Shown: positions 46,639-58,568, counted from the stretch's first letter. The stretch is DNA of 64,000 nt from Pyrus communis (GCF_963583255.1 NC_084814.1:17159464-17223463); one strand, 5' to 3'. The notes: generated from the letters alone by a model not told the origin. Made by a program: numbers and translations.

Positions 46639-49600
46639 ATGGATTTAAAGGGAGGTAGAGGAAAAGAGAGAGTTTTCGGAAAAAGAAATGATGAGTCGAT
46701 TAGTGGTAGTTCATCAAGAACAGACAGCAAAAAGGTTATGGTTGATAATTATGGTAATAATGTTAGGGAAGGGGTTAAGGGTTTAAGATTTGAGCAAAGA
46801 GGTGCAGCTATAGAAACCGAGTTTGTTGAAAAACATACTCGATTTTTGCAGTTCCCTACTGATAATTGGATCTCTGGAGATGAGATTGAAATGAACGTGA
46901 GTAGGTGTATGTCTGTAGTTTCTAGTGTAGAAGATATTTCGGCCCCCTTAATGAATTTTGCTGGGTCAGTGAGATCAAGGGAAAGTATGGACCAGTTTCG
47001 AGGTGTAGAAAGAGATCGGTTTGATGGGTTTTACGTGAGCCCTATGGTCGGGGCTCAGCGTGGAAGACTGCCAACTTCTGCTTATCCTGACGAGGGGCCT
47101 TCAACCTACGAGGTAGACTCTTTTGATGGTACGAGTGAAGTTGAAAATTTAGAGCAGAGTCGAGTGGAGCTTCTGAGGACGTTGGATGAGCTGAAGGAGA
47201 AACTGAGCAGATCTTATGATGTGGCAGATAAACCAAGGGAACCGGTTCCTATGGAGAGGAGTAGAAGGCCGCCTGATCCTTATGGTGACCTGATAACTTG
47301 TACTCTTTCGATGCAGCCTTACGCTGTGGACGAGCAGATGACAAGACCCCCTTACTTCAACTATAGCCATGGACCTGTAACTTTTACGGATCATCATAAT
47401 ATGGTTATGCAGCAGAAGAACTTCTATCCTTCTCAAAGGCATCCATGGAATGTGATTCCAGAAAATGAGGATCCGTCTCAGCAACAAATGAAACGGAGGC
47501 CTCCCCATCATCCACTCCAATACCCAAGACCACCACCTAGCGAAAAATTTATGGGACGGCGCATGCAATTCAATGCAAATCCACATGAAAACGCTTCTCA
47601 CTCACCCGCTTGCTCTTGTTCAGGCTGCTACAACCCAAATTGGGTAGCTACACCCCAAGTCCCGCTTGATGATTTTGGAAATCGAAGGGCTCCAAAAGCT
47701 CCGATTAATTTGAATTCCAACCACCATGTCAATCCTGTTATGTTTCTGCCACATGATTATAATCCACGACATGCTAGTCCTCCTCCATTGCACATAAGGT
47801 GGCAAAGTGATTCAGAACCAAGAACCGCTATGGCAATCAATAGGCGTGGACGAATCTTCCATCCTGTAGCAGGTGGTGCCCCATTCATCACATGCTTTTG
47901 GTGCTTTGAAATACTGAAACTGCCGAGAAAACTTGAGAATACGAATAAGAATCAGTCAAAACTGCAGTGTGGTTCCTGTTCAACTGTTATCTCACTTGAA
48001 ATCAAGAACAAAAAGCTCTTTACTTCTAAAGATTCCAAGCAACAATCTTCTGAGGTTGGTCAAAGTTCTAATGAGGCATTAAAAGGCAGCGTTTTAAGTC
48101 TTCATGGTAGTCCGAATGCAGGTGACACCAAATCCCCCTGTGATGATTTAGATCATTCTGATCAAACCTTGCCATTCATTGACACCGAAGACAATTTACC
48201 GACAGAAGATCAGAAGCTGGACATGGATGAATCTGAGAAGAGGCGAGGTCCTACTTCGACATCTTCCATCCCTTCCAAGGAGGAGGGGGAGGAGGAGATA
48301 TCAGATTGTGTGATCGCTCGGCTGGACATGGATGAATCTGTGAAAAGGCAAGGTCTTACTTTGACATCTTCCCTCCCTTCCAAGGAGGGGGAGGAGACAT
48401 CAGATTGTGTGATCGCAAATACAGACGTTTCTGGCTCTGCTGAGTTGCCAACAAAAGAGTCCTTTTCTCCAAAGCGTCCAGGTTCACCTCTCTGGGAGCA
48501 GCCTGGTAGTTCTAAACATACAGTAAGCAGAGCCGAGAAGGGAAATGACAGTGACTGCAAGAACCAAGACAAGGCACTCTTTAGAAAGATCGCTTCTCGA
48601 CAGAATTCTGTGAAAGATAGTTCAGTGGAAACCAATGTGGATGTTTCTTACAATGAATATCTTAATACCAACATTTCTAAAGACTCTGCAGAGGGAAGAA
48701 AAGAACAAGATCCCCCCAAAATCGGCACGGGTGCAGATTCCTTATTGGTGGGTCTCATAAAAAAGAGCTCTAAAGATGTCTCAAAATCTAACCAAGGTGT
48801 GGAGAAAACAAGGCCTACTGTTTTTATTAACGGGCAACCTATTCCGGATCATGTTGTTAGGAAAGCTGAAATGCTCGCTGGCCCGATTCGACCTGGAGAT
48901 TATTGGTAAGTCTGCATGTCGCCTCCCAAGTTTTAGTGTATGACATGTAAATTCCTTCTAGCTGAAAAAGTAACTTGTTTCGTATTAACTAGGTATGATT
49001 TCAGAGCCGGATTCTGGGGTGTGATGGGCCAAGCTTGCCGCGGCATAATTCCTGTGAGAACAATAAACTTTTGATTTGTAAATATTCTTGTACACGGTTC
49101 ATGTGGACTTATAATAAAGCATTCGTTTCGTTTTGCAGCCTTTTATTGAAGAATTCAATTACCCCATTCCACCAAATTGTGCTGCTGGCAATACCAGTGT
49201 CTATGTAAACGGGAGAGAGCTACATCAGAGAGATTTGGACCTGCTTGCAGGGAGAGGATTACCAACTACAAGAGAGAAATTTTATATCGTCGAAATGTCT
49301 GGGAGAGTGGTGGATGAGGACTCAGGGGAAGATTTAAAAAGCCTCGGCAAACTTGCCCCCAAGTAAGTCCTTGTGCTTATATAAGTTTGATTACAGTGGC
49401 ATGTTGATTACCGTCTTCTTGTTAAGATCCTACGTAAAGAAAATTGCTCGATCGATATCAAACAACTTTGCTTGATCCTTATTTGGCTATTACCCTGCGT
49501 CTGCAAGTGTAAACTAAGATTACTGTCATTTTCTTGCTTTGCATTTGTTAATTTCTTTTCATTTATGATAACCACCATTTGGTAATATATCCACCTTCAT

Positions 49601-49754
49601 AATTAAAGATGTTTATGTATCAGCTTGTCTGATGGCTTATCATTTATTAATTTGCATTCGTGTTGATTCATTCATGATCGTTGACGTTTTATTGGACAGA
49701 ATTGAGAAGGCAAAGCGCGGATTTGGCATGAAGGTCCCCAGAATGGTTGTGTGA
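46639..49754 (+). CDS. DUF3133 zinc-ribbon protein related to EDR4 / 'extra-large G-like' proteins
   Basis: Coding exons 46639-48905, 48993-49053, 49139-49362 and 49700-49754, all GT-AG with matching phases, give 868 residues. A zinc ribbon (DUF3133) carries cysteines 419, 422, 444 and 447 in CFWC and CGSC. An upstream helix (VELLRTLDELKEKLSRSYDVADKP) is typical of the EDR4 group. The C-terminal block contains VFINGQPIPDHVV, WYDFRAGFWGVMGQ, FIEEFNYPIPPNCAAGNT and VNGRELHQRDLDLLAGRGLP. The N-terminal KVRLVRCPKC ribbon of EDR4 itself is absent, so this is closer to the shorter 'extra-large G-like' group. EDR4 acts in defence signalling and endomembrane trafficking; for this group the function is not established. 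The middle is proline/histidine-rich, then acidic and serine-rich with a 35-residue duplication. No defect seen. Confidence 0.87.
48217..48417 (+). repeat. 35-residue internal duplication in the DUF3133 protein
   Basis: Two tandem copies, from 48217 and 48322. Each begins LDMDES, has KR-x-G and TSS-x-PSKE, and ends SDCVIA. The unit is 105 bp; the second copy is shorter by two or three codons. Confidence 0.8.
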
Positions 49755-50949
49755 ATATTCACTGTCGTAGTTTCGATTTTCGCGATTTAAATCTTGTATG
49801 CTTCGAGTCTTTAAAGATGATAATGACGGATCAATCACCGTTTAAATTCTTGGCGTGTTCTTGGATCCTATGTGTTTGTTAGTTGTTCATACGTTTGCAT
49901 CTCTGCGAGTGTAGGTGATATGTACATTGTCTCATCCAGTTGTGTTCGAGGCTGGATAGATTTTATCATGCTGTATTTGTACAGTATAGTTCTTCTGTAT
50001 TATCGACGAGCTTGTTCATACATTTGGATTTCGCTTTGTTGATCCTCGTTGTCCCGGCGAGATTCCTGCTACATCATACACTGCAAGGTACAGAACACAT
50101 TGCACTGATGTGAACCAATGTTTGTCAAGCTTCTACCAAGTAGATTTCAAATTTTCATGTGTAAATAAGCCTCCGATATATGTACTGGTTTCTGATTCTG
50201 TAAAAGTAAGGGTGGCTTTTTTGTAAAAGTAAAAAAAGATTAAGAGGGAAATTTTGGATCAGATTGAAATCAAATCCTACCTTCTAGTGACTAGTTGCAA
50301 TCTGATGCCCTGACATGCTAATACTCCCAAGATGTCGGCAGAAGGCACGTCATTGATATGTTATAGACTGTCTTAGTTTCATTTTTTGTTAACAACGAGG
50401 TTGTTATGACATTCTCCTTATCGTTATGTATTCGTATATTATATACGTACATATGTATTTTTTTAAACTACTTTCACTTGCTGTACACGTCGTCACAATT
50501 CATTAAATTGCACTTTTTTGTACTCCAACGTATGATCCACATGTTATAAATGTATGCATACTTTTCATTTTTAATACACGTTATTTAGTCATATTTTTAA
50601 TAATACACATGAAATTCACGTATTTTATACGTATTTTTAACATATTATTGAAAAACAAAAATAAGTAAATATTAAAATTTAAGAAAAAGTTCTAATCTTT
50701 CAAAGTATCATTTTTACAAAGTTGCTAAATAATGCACGTACGTATTTTCACATAATATACCCGTTTCGTATTTTACTATGATTCTCATTAGTGTTTGTTT
50801 TATTCAAGTCAACCAAATATTAAACACATCTTAAAAATGCTATATTCTGTTGACTAAGCATGAGACCGGACAGATCTTATAAGATGATCGTAAGATAATC
50901 ATAATAATAGTTATAAAAAAGGGAAGATGAATAATAATTGCTATTTAAA
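49755..50949. other. 3' flank of the DUF3133 gene and AT-rich spacer
   Basis: The first few hundred bases are probably 3' UTR. The remainder is AT-rich with no recognisable gene or repeat. Confidence 0.5.
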
Positions 50950-51068
50950 CTTTTTTAAACAAATGATACTATCTACACTAAAAGGATGGGTTTAGCCTCA
51001 AAATGGGCTAACATTAATATGATTCAAATTCGCCTTTGGTGAGAATTGAGCCTAAAAACTCTCACTTA
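50950..51068 (-). mobile_element. SINE-like retroelement, copy 4 (5'-truncated)
   Basis: On the minus strand it reads AGTGAGAG, GGCTCAATTCTCACCAAAGGCG (B-box region), TTAGCCCATTTTGAGGCTAAACCCATCC, then TTAGTGTAGATAGTATCATTTGTT. It is the same family as the copies at 2197, 19175 and 44935. Its truncated 5' end abuts MITE B. A target duplication was not found. Confidence 0.55.
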
Positions 51069-51162
51069 TATCATCTCCATCCCTTGGGAATAAAACTTAA
51101 AAATTTAAGCCACAAAATTTTAAGCAATAACTTAGAAACGGCTTTTCTCCTCCAATGGTTAT

Positions 51163-51446
51163 TGTCACATCCCGGCCCGGGCCCCCACCACATCCCGGGT
51201 CCGCTCCACCACTGTAGCACGATATTGTCCGCTTTGGGCTTACCATTCCCTCACGGTTTTGTTTTTGGGAACTCACGAGCAACTTCCCAGTGGGTCACCC
51301 ATCATGGGATTGCTCTAGCCCCCTTCTCACTTAACTTCGGAGTTCCTACGGAACCCGAAGCCAGTGAGCTCCCAAAAGGCCTCGTGCTAGGTAGGGATGA
51401 GAATATACATTTAAGGATCACCCCCTGGGCGATGTGGGATGTCACA
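51163..51446 (-). repeat. 3' LTR of Cassandra with 5S-like segment
   Basis: 284 bp; longer than its partner by an 18-bp CCCACCACATCCCGGG-type insertion. The 5S-like segment lies at about 51268-51372. It includes CTCCGAAGTTAAG (A-box region) and GATGGGTGACCC (C-box region) on the minus strand. Confidence 0.88.
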
Positions 51447-51516
51447 ATCCACCCCCCTTAGGGGCCCGACGTCCTCGTCGGCACACCACGGCCAGGGTTA
51501 GGCTCTGATACCAAAT

Positions 51517-51782
51517 TGTCACATCCTGGTCCGGGCCCGCTCCACCACCGTAGCACGATATTGTCCGCTTTGGGCTTACCATTCCCTCACGGTTTTGTTT
51601 TTGGGAACTCACGAGCAACTTCCCAGTGGGTCACCCATCATGGGATTGCTCTAGCCCCCTTCTCGCTTAACTTCAGAGTTCCTATGGAACCCGAAGTCAG
51701 TGAGCTCCCAAAAGGCCTCATGCTAGGTAGAGATGAGAATATACATTTAAGGATCACCCCCTGGGCGATGTGGGATATCACA
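51517..51782 (-). repeat. 5' LTR of Cassandra with 5S-like segment
   Basis: 266 bp. The 5S-like segment at about 51604-51708 has GAAGTTAAGCGAGAAGG and GATGGGTGACCC on the minus strand. Several substitutions separate it from the other LTR. Confidence 0.88.
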
Positions 51783-52237
51783 GTTATGGCTTAAAATTTT
51801 AGTCTGAGATTACTAAATAATGATTTTAGCTTTTTTTTAATAACTTTTTTGAAAAATAAAATTTATGTAGATTATTCTAATTTTATTTTTATGAACAATT
51901 TTACTTAAAAATATTTAAATTCTAATAAATAATTAAAAATCATACAAATACATAGGTATTTATAAAGTTTTAAGTGGAATTTGATTTAAATCATTTCTTT
52001 AAATTATTTTAGACGTTAGATTTAATTTTAGGCCGTCAAATCTTTTATTTTACTGTTACATTTTATTTCATTTGATCACAAATGTTGGATTATAAGTAAA
52101 AAAAAACAAAAAATGGTTTTGAAATATGACAGTTTATGGGTCCAGAATAATTTAAGCCAAACTTAATTTCTGAGGAGAATTTAGCCCAAAGATATATTTT
52201 TTCCCAAATGCTTATTTTAGCCCTATGATTGGAGATG

Positions 52238-53944
52238 TTTGGAGGAGGTTTAAAGTTTATATTTTAAGCTTTATTCTATGGCTCGGAGATGGTCTTACAA
52301 ATGAAGAGAAAAATCATTAAATCGTAATATTAAGTGACCATGCTACTTGAACTAGATATTCTATTTAAAAACCCTAAGTAATTGAGGGAAGCAAACGTAT
52401 CATATGCTATTTTGTGGTCGAATCCAAATCGAAGTGGCATTACTCACCAGTACATGAATTTGACAAATATGCTGAATCTTTATTCGGTTGGTAAGGTGAA
52501 TATAAATCGAAAAATATATTAAGTTAGGTTGGTTGATCAAAATAATATACTCTTTTTTTATATTCAAGTTTTAATATCTTTAATAAAAATTGGAGCAATT
52601 TAAAAATCGTCATATAAAATAAACTATAGTTCAAATTTAATAAACATAACAATGCAATTTCAACCCTTCATCTTCTAAAATGTTTCTTTAATAAAAGCTT
52701 GTATTACTATTACCTAATTAGTTGATCAAGTAAGCCTTAAATAGGATCAAAGAGGTTGGTGGAGTGATTCTTTCAAATACATGATTTTTGAAGATTTAAT
52801 GATATTAAACAACAATTCAAAATCAATATTATCAAAAAAGAAAACAACTATTAACACACACACATTCTCCTTTGCGAGAGATTTTTTACCGTGTTGGGTG
52901 CACAACCTGGTTAACAAGTGTAATATATAATTGGTTGGAAATTTGAAAAAAAAAACATTTCAATTAGGATAAACATTTCAATATCAACATTTAATGGAAA
53001 ATTTAACAGATTAACTAAGATTGTACAAAATTGAAATGAAATAATAAGTAATGTATGAGCTTGAAATATTTTAAAAATTTTGTATAAGGTTGCAATTGAC
53101 AACAAACTTGAGCATGCAAAATGTAATTTACCCTACCAGTTAATTGTATTATAAAATTAATGTACCAAACCGTGTTATTGGCACATTAAAAAATTTCTCG
53201 AACTCTAAATCACTGGAATTGTAATTGGGACAGTTGTCGGTGAGTAACTCTCTGCTATTAATGTGTAAATTACAAACTGACGATGGATCAGCTTTTTTCT
53301 ATTGTGAAATATATTAAAGTGATTTATTCTTCTGGAAAGAAGAATCTAATCAGTTTCTTCATAATTTTTAGCACAAGTATTGTCTGACCTCTCGTATCCT
53401 CTTGTTTGTGTAATTACGGTTAAACCAAGTTAATATTTTATATTTCTATTCATTTTTATCTTATTATCTTTATAAAAAATAATATTAAATATTGACGTAG
53501 CTTAACCATGACCACACAAAAGGTACCAGAAGTAGAAAGACAGATAATCCTTGTCCTAATTTTTAATCTTCTTTTTAATGAAAATTAAACTTGTAATTAC
53601 CAGCCACTTTTCGTGCTCTCCAGTCTCCAATCATGAATCACTTTATTAAATTCATTAAAAATAATTAATTACTGGCTTTACTCACTTTATCTTCAATCCC
53701 ATTGCTGCATTCTACGATTAACTTGTGCATGATTAACAACTAACAGGCATCCACAGCAGCCAAAAGCCAAAAAACACACCAGAAGAAAACCCTCTTCGAT
53801 CCAAAATCCAATCTAACATCTCAAAAGTTTTGATCTTTTTATATAATCCCAATCAAACAAGTAATTATTTTTCTGGGTTTTAATCCTTTTAGCTCAACAT
53901 CCACTACATTCAGAGATCTAGAGGGAGAGAGCAAGAAGCAAGCA
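52238..53944. other. AT-rich intergenic region upstream of the TBL gene
   Basis: No gene or delimitable repeat was recognised. The last 100 bp before 53945 look like a 5' UTR, with purine-rich GAGGGAGAGAGCAAGAAGC just ahead of the start. ATATAATCC near 53840 is a possible TATA element. Confidence 0.4.
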
Positions 53945-56914
53945 GTGAAGGCAATGAAGCTGAAATGGATGCACTGGTTTAATCACAAGCACAAGCATTT
54001 GGTGGTGAAGTTTGGAGTTGCAATCCTTCTGATGGGTCTAGCTTTTCGTCTCTTTCTCTCCACCTCCAATGAGTTTTTGCCTAAAACAGAAGCCCCTTTT
54101 CCTGAGGAAACTGAGGATTTAGAACAGCCAATCTCTGTGGAATTTCCACAAAACGAAGATCAGGATGAGATGCCTTTTCCCAGAAAAGAAGCCCAGAAAG
54201 AAACCCATTTTCCCGAGAATACTGTGGATTCAGAGCAGCCAATTTCGAGGCAAGTTCCAGGAGATGGAGATCAGGACCAGATACCTCCACCAAATGGTAT
54301 TACTTAATTCTCTTTAATGGGCTGTTGTTGTTTTCCTATTTTTGTATTGTATGTATGAGAAATTTAGTTTGGAGTGAACTGCTGTTGTTGGAAAGTCTTG
54401 CTCTGTGATTGATAGTTTAGGTTACTAAGATCTGCAGTTGGGAAATTGGACTTATGCTCCAATATGTTGGGAATTGTGGATGATTTTCGGTATAGTTTAT
54501 GGCTTTCCATATCATTTCAATGTTTTGTTGTACTGCTGGTTGTTCTGATACTATTAGTTGAAAGATCCTTTTACTCTTCGTGGAATCTCTCATTTCAGAT
54601 AGTAAATTCGATTGCAATTGCATTAAGTGAGTTAGTTTTCAATGGAGATAAAGTTTGTGCGCTTGTGCAGGAAAGTGCGATCTTTTCTCTGGGGATTGGA
54701 TTCCGAGTACTTCGGGTTCAGCTTACAATGAGAGCTGCCCCACAATTGAAAATCCTCAAAATTGCATAAGAAATGGGCGGCCTGATACAGGGTTTCTATA
54801 CTGGAAGTGGAAGCCACGATATTGTGAAATCCCAAAATTTGATCCAGGGAGATTTCTTGAAATGATGAGGAACAAAGCATGGGCGTTGATTGGTGATTCG
54901 ATATCTCGCAACCATGTCCAGTCGCTGCTGTGCATGCTCTCCAAGGTATGTATTTGAATTCATAACTCACATATAAATGTTGGCTTTGCACAAATGAACA
55001 GAATATTTAGTATTAAAACATAAAAAAGAAAATAATCCTTCATATGCTTCGGTTGGATAGATGCGTTGGAGTTGAGTTCCTTAGATACGTAATAACTAAT
55101 TTTTTTCATTGATGGATGAGAAGGTGTTTAAAAGAGGAAAGGTAAAAGTGCTTATGGGGCATCCTGCCTCCCGAGAAGGTTGAAGGGATAGAGGAGGAAC
55201 CTTTCTTTTGAGGAATAGGTTGGAAAGGCTCTACCACCCTGGCCAGAAACTAAGAAAGAGGTCGGTCAGAAAGGGCCCTTAGGTACTCGATATTTAGGAT
55301 ATCCTAATTGCTAAAGTCTCCATTTGTCCTAGAAGCTTAACATGTTAGGATGTGGAGAATGTGTTTAATTCTCAGTCAGATACTTCCCTAGCCACCCTTC
55401 CTATTTTCGAGTGATACATTTTCATGGTTCGTCTGCCTCTTCTACTGAACTTGAATCAGTTTTCATCTTTGAACTGTAAAGTCAGTTAGTTTATCACAGA
55501 TCAAGATAAATAACTTTTGATGATAACAAACCTTTTAGTTTCCAGTAATGTGATCCCCTTGAGAACTTTTTGGACTAATTGTAGAAAGTTTCAATAACTT
55601 GTGAATAACTTCTTTAAGCATTTTTGCTAGTGTTTGCTCTTGTCTGTTGTTCTTAGTTCGCTAGAGCTTCCGTAATATTTTGGTTTTGCACCTTTCCCAG
55701 CTTACCCACTTTATAGCTGCACCAGTCATTGTGCCTTAATTTGGTTTGAGCAACCCCACAACATGAAGCATAGAAGGAAATATAACTATATACAGATATA
55801 GGGTCATGGTATACAAATATATGCCGTGAAATTGTTTTATCTAGAAAAGTTAATTGAGGTGGTATAAAGTTGTTTCCCCATCGTCTATCCATGTCTGTAC
55901 GCGCACACCTGCACATATAAAGTTACCACTATAGCTGTAAAATGACAAGTGTGGATTTGTTTTTTACTTTTGTCTCTGGAATTTTGGTCCATAGTTCATC
56001 TGTTTACAACATGCCATCTTTAATATTTGAGATTCTGGGTCGATGGAACAAATGATTGATTATTAGACTGTTTGTTTAAGCCTAGAACTTGACTTCTTTG
56101 AAGAGGTTGTTTAAAATTTGATTGAAACGTTGTCCTTCAGGTTGAACGAGCCGTTCAAGTGTACCATGACAAGGATTACAGGTCCAGAAGATGGCACTTC
56201 CCCTCTTACAATTTTAGTGTCTCAGTTATTTGGTCCCCATTCCTTGTCCAAGCTGCTATTTTTGAAGACTTTGATGGTGTGGCATCATCGGAAGTTGAGC
56301 TGCATCTTGACAAGCTTGATAAGAAGTGGGTGGATCAGTACCACGGTTGGGACTACATGATAATTTCAACAGGGAAATGGTTTCTCAAAAGTGCTATCTA
56401 CTACGAGGGCAATGAAGTTCTGGGATGCCATTACTGTCCTAAAAGGAATCTGACAGAGTTGGGGTTTGATTTCTCTTATCGCAAAGCCTTAAGATTTGTG
56501 ATGAACTTTATAGTAAAGTCAGATTACAAGGGCACAATATTTTTCAGAACGTCCACGCCTGATCATTTTGAGGGTGGGGAGTGGAATACTGGGGGAAACT
56601 GCAAGAAAACGGCCCCAGCTAAAGAAGGTGAGGTTGAAGTGAAGGAGGTAAATAAGATTCTGCGTGGCATTGAACTAGAAGAATTTCCGAAGGCAGCTGC
56701 AGAAGCTTCTAAACATGGGGTGAATCTCAAACTCCTTGACCTATTCCAACTTTCTTTGTTGAGACCTGATGGACATCCAGGTCCATATAGACAGTATCAT
56801 CCATTTGAACAAGGCAGAAACGCGAAGGTTCAGACTGATTGTTTGCATTGGTGCTTACCAGGACCTATGGAATCTTGGAACGATATATTAATGGAGATGA
56901 TAGTAAATGGATGA
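53945..56914 (+). CDS. Trichome birefringence-like (TBL) polysaccharide O-acetyltransferase
   Basis: Three exons, 53945-54296, 54671-54945 and 56141-56914, encode 466 residues; an alternative start at 53954 would remove three. A single membrane-spanning segment at residues about 20-38 (VVKFGVAILLMGLAFRLFL) marks a type II Golgi protein. A variable acidic stem with an internal duplication follows. The TBL domain opens KCDLFSGDWIP, then WKPRYCEIPKFDPGRFL. The catalytic motifs of the family are both present: GDSISRN (192-198) and DCLHWCLPGP (D442, H445). The family acetylates cell-wall polymers such as xylan, xyloglucan or pectin. The sequence resembles the TBL19-27 group, but the substrate cannot be read from it. 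Exon phases agree and no defect is seen. Confidence 0.9.
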
Positions 56915-58380
56915 GAAAATCAGCCTACTTCGCTGCTGGAATTCTTTTTTTTTTTTTTTTCCCCTTCTAGATTATGAGAGAGCATATAATGGATCCTGGT
57001 AAAGTTTCTTGCAGAAGTTTCTGATGAATCGTAAATTCCTTCTCTGCCTTGTCTATACAACAAATTTTCATTCGTCTCTGGTGAACCGGTTCATCTTCGC
57101 CACAACTGAATCTTTACCGGCGTCTACTGGCCTGTGATTTAGATCCTTATCTGTAGTTGCAAAGAAAAGAACACTGCAAAATGATCATGATGTTGTGTTA
57201 ACCGCACTGTCAACAAGAATTCGACTCTCGCGGCATCGCCTTCCCATCCATCGAGCAGAACTGCAACTGTGTCATTATTGTATGCTATAAGCTTATAACT
57301 TTGTAATCTTGACTCAAAATCTGTTTTTTATTTTATTTTATTTTTTTTCCGAATTTCATTTAATTTGTTATTTCCCAAAAATAAATAAAATCATGTTACT
57401 TTATGTGCTGTTAAGTGTGAAAAATGATACAAATTTTTTTATGCAAAGCTTGCATAATATCCAAATTGATTTGTTCCCATCGATCCAAATACGTTCCTCA
57501 GCGGGAACAATTACAAACATTGTTCAATACTACTCCTGTGGAGATGTCAAATTTTACGTGAATTTGATGGTAGGAAGGAGGTTCAACCTATATGCTAATT
57601 CTATGTGAATTGGCATATGAATTTTTTGCGGTCAAATTTGATATGTGAAAACGGGCATTAAGGATTGGAGGAAGAGAAAATCAAAATATTGAAATTTTAT
57701 TTTGGTTGATTTCTTTTTAAAAATGAATCCTACATATAATTTTATTTTTATTTATTTATTTTTTATTTTTTTGGTCAAAGAGATCAATAATGAATCCTAA
57801 ATATATCATTTATAACAATAAAAACATATGGGTTGGAGGAAGAAAAAAATCTAATATTGTCATGTTAGTCATCAAATTAATATTAGTGCAATATTATATG
57901 CCCTAATCTAAATTCACTTGTATGTTGCATTAAGGTGTAATGTTTTTTATGATACTTGCATATTATATTCGTGAATTGTGAATTTGACACTGCTGCCTAC
58001 ATTAAAGCATAATCTTTTTAGATTGACAATATGTCATTTAAATAATTTTATTCTAAAACTAAAACTAATACATTGAAGGGTAATATTTTCGATTTGATAC
58101 TTGCATATTATATTAATGGACTGTGAATTTGACACCGTATGCTACACAAGTTCTTCTAACCAATAATTCGGATTGACATTCTGTCGTTCAAAGAATTACC
58201 GTGAAACTAAAACCAATACAATCACGAATGCATATAGTAGACTTATCCAAAAAAATCATTTGAAAACCTTATTGAAGAAGTAAATTTGAACAAAAACAAT
58301 CCAAAATTGAAAAGTAAAATCCATCTATGGTAAAGAAAACAAATTGTAATCTCTATATGGTAAGGGCTTGTACCCATCTT
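56915..58380. other. Intergenic region between the TBL and HMG-box genes
   Basis: It begins with the TBL 3' UTR and a T-run near 56946-56960. The rest is AT-rich without recognisable coding sequence. The last part is the upstream promoter of the HMG-box gene. Confidence 0.5.
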
Positions 58381-58382
58381 CT

Positions 58383-58487
58383 ACCAACGGTCAAGGCTCA
58401 TTACCGGACGTCAAACAATAATTCAATCTCGAAAGTTAATTTGAATTTGAAAAAACTTACCGTTGGGCCGCCCCCTCTTTATATACA
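58383..58487 (+). promoter_or_regulatory. Core promoter of the 3xHMG-box gene with two MSA-like motifs and a TATA box
   Basis: ACCAACGGTCA (58383-58393) on the plus strand and CCCAACGGTAA on the minus strand (complement near 58457-58467) each match the mitosis-specific activator consensus YCYAACGGYYA at ten of eleven positions. TTTATATAC at 58479-58487 is a good TATA box about 85 bp before the start codon. MSA elements are bound by three-repeat MYB factors and drive G2/M expression. Confidence 0.65.
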
Positions 58488-58568
58488 ACCTCTCTCTCCC
58501 CCCATACAACCACTAAATTTCAAATTCAAAATCCTCCGGCCTCCTCTCTCTCTCTCTCTCTCTGTGCC

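Larger units (their letters stand above)
51163..51782 (-). mobile_element. Cassandra TRIM retrotransposon carrying 5S rRNA-derived LTRs
   Basis: Two LTRs (51163-51446 and 51517-51782) flank only about 70 bp of internal sequence. The element has the perfect 5-bp duplication GTTAT (51158-51162 and 51783-51787). On the minus strand the internal part begins just after the 5' LTR with ATTTGGTATCAGAGCC, a tRNA-Met primer binding site, and ends with a purine tract (TAAGGGGGGTGGAT). Each LTR contains a 5S rRNA-like segment on the minus strand. It has no coding capacity and depends on other elements for movement, as known for Cassandra. Confidence 0.92.
51072..52237. mobile_element. MITE B, split by the Cassandra element
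   Basis: Left part 51072-51162 and right part 51788-52237 make about 540 bp without the insert. Ends are imperfect inverted repeats (CATCTCCATCCCTTGGG at the left; CCCTATGATTGGAGATG at the right). The interior aligns with MITE A (for example TTTATGTAGATTATTCTAATTTTATTTTTATGAACAATTTTAC). No coding capacity. Confidence 0.55.

Noticed and set aside
51266..51710. Two 5S rRNA genes in tandem
   Set aside because: The 5S-like segments are diverged and lie inside LTRs with primer site and target duplication, so they belong to Cassandra.
57309..57608. A 99-residue plus-strand frame downstream of the TBL gene
   Set aside because: AT-rich, with no motif; likely chance.
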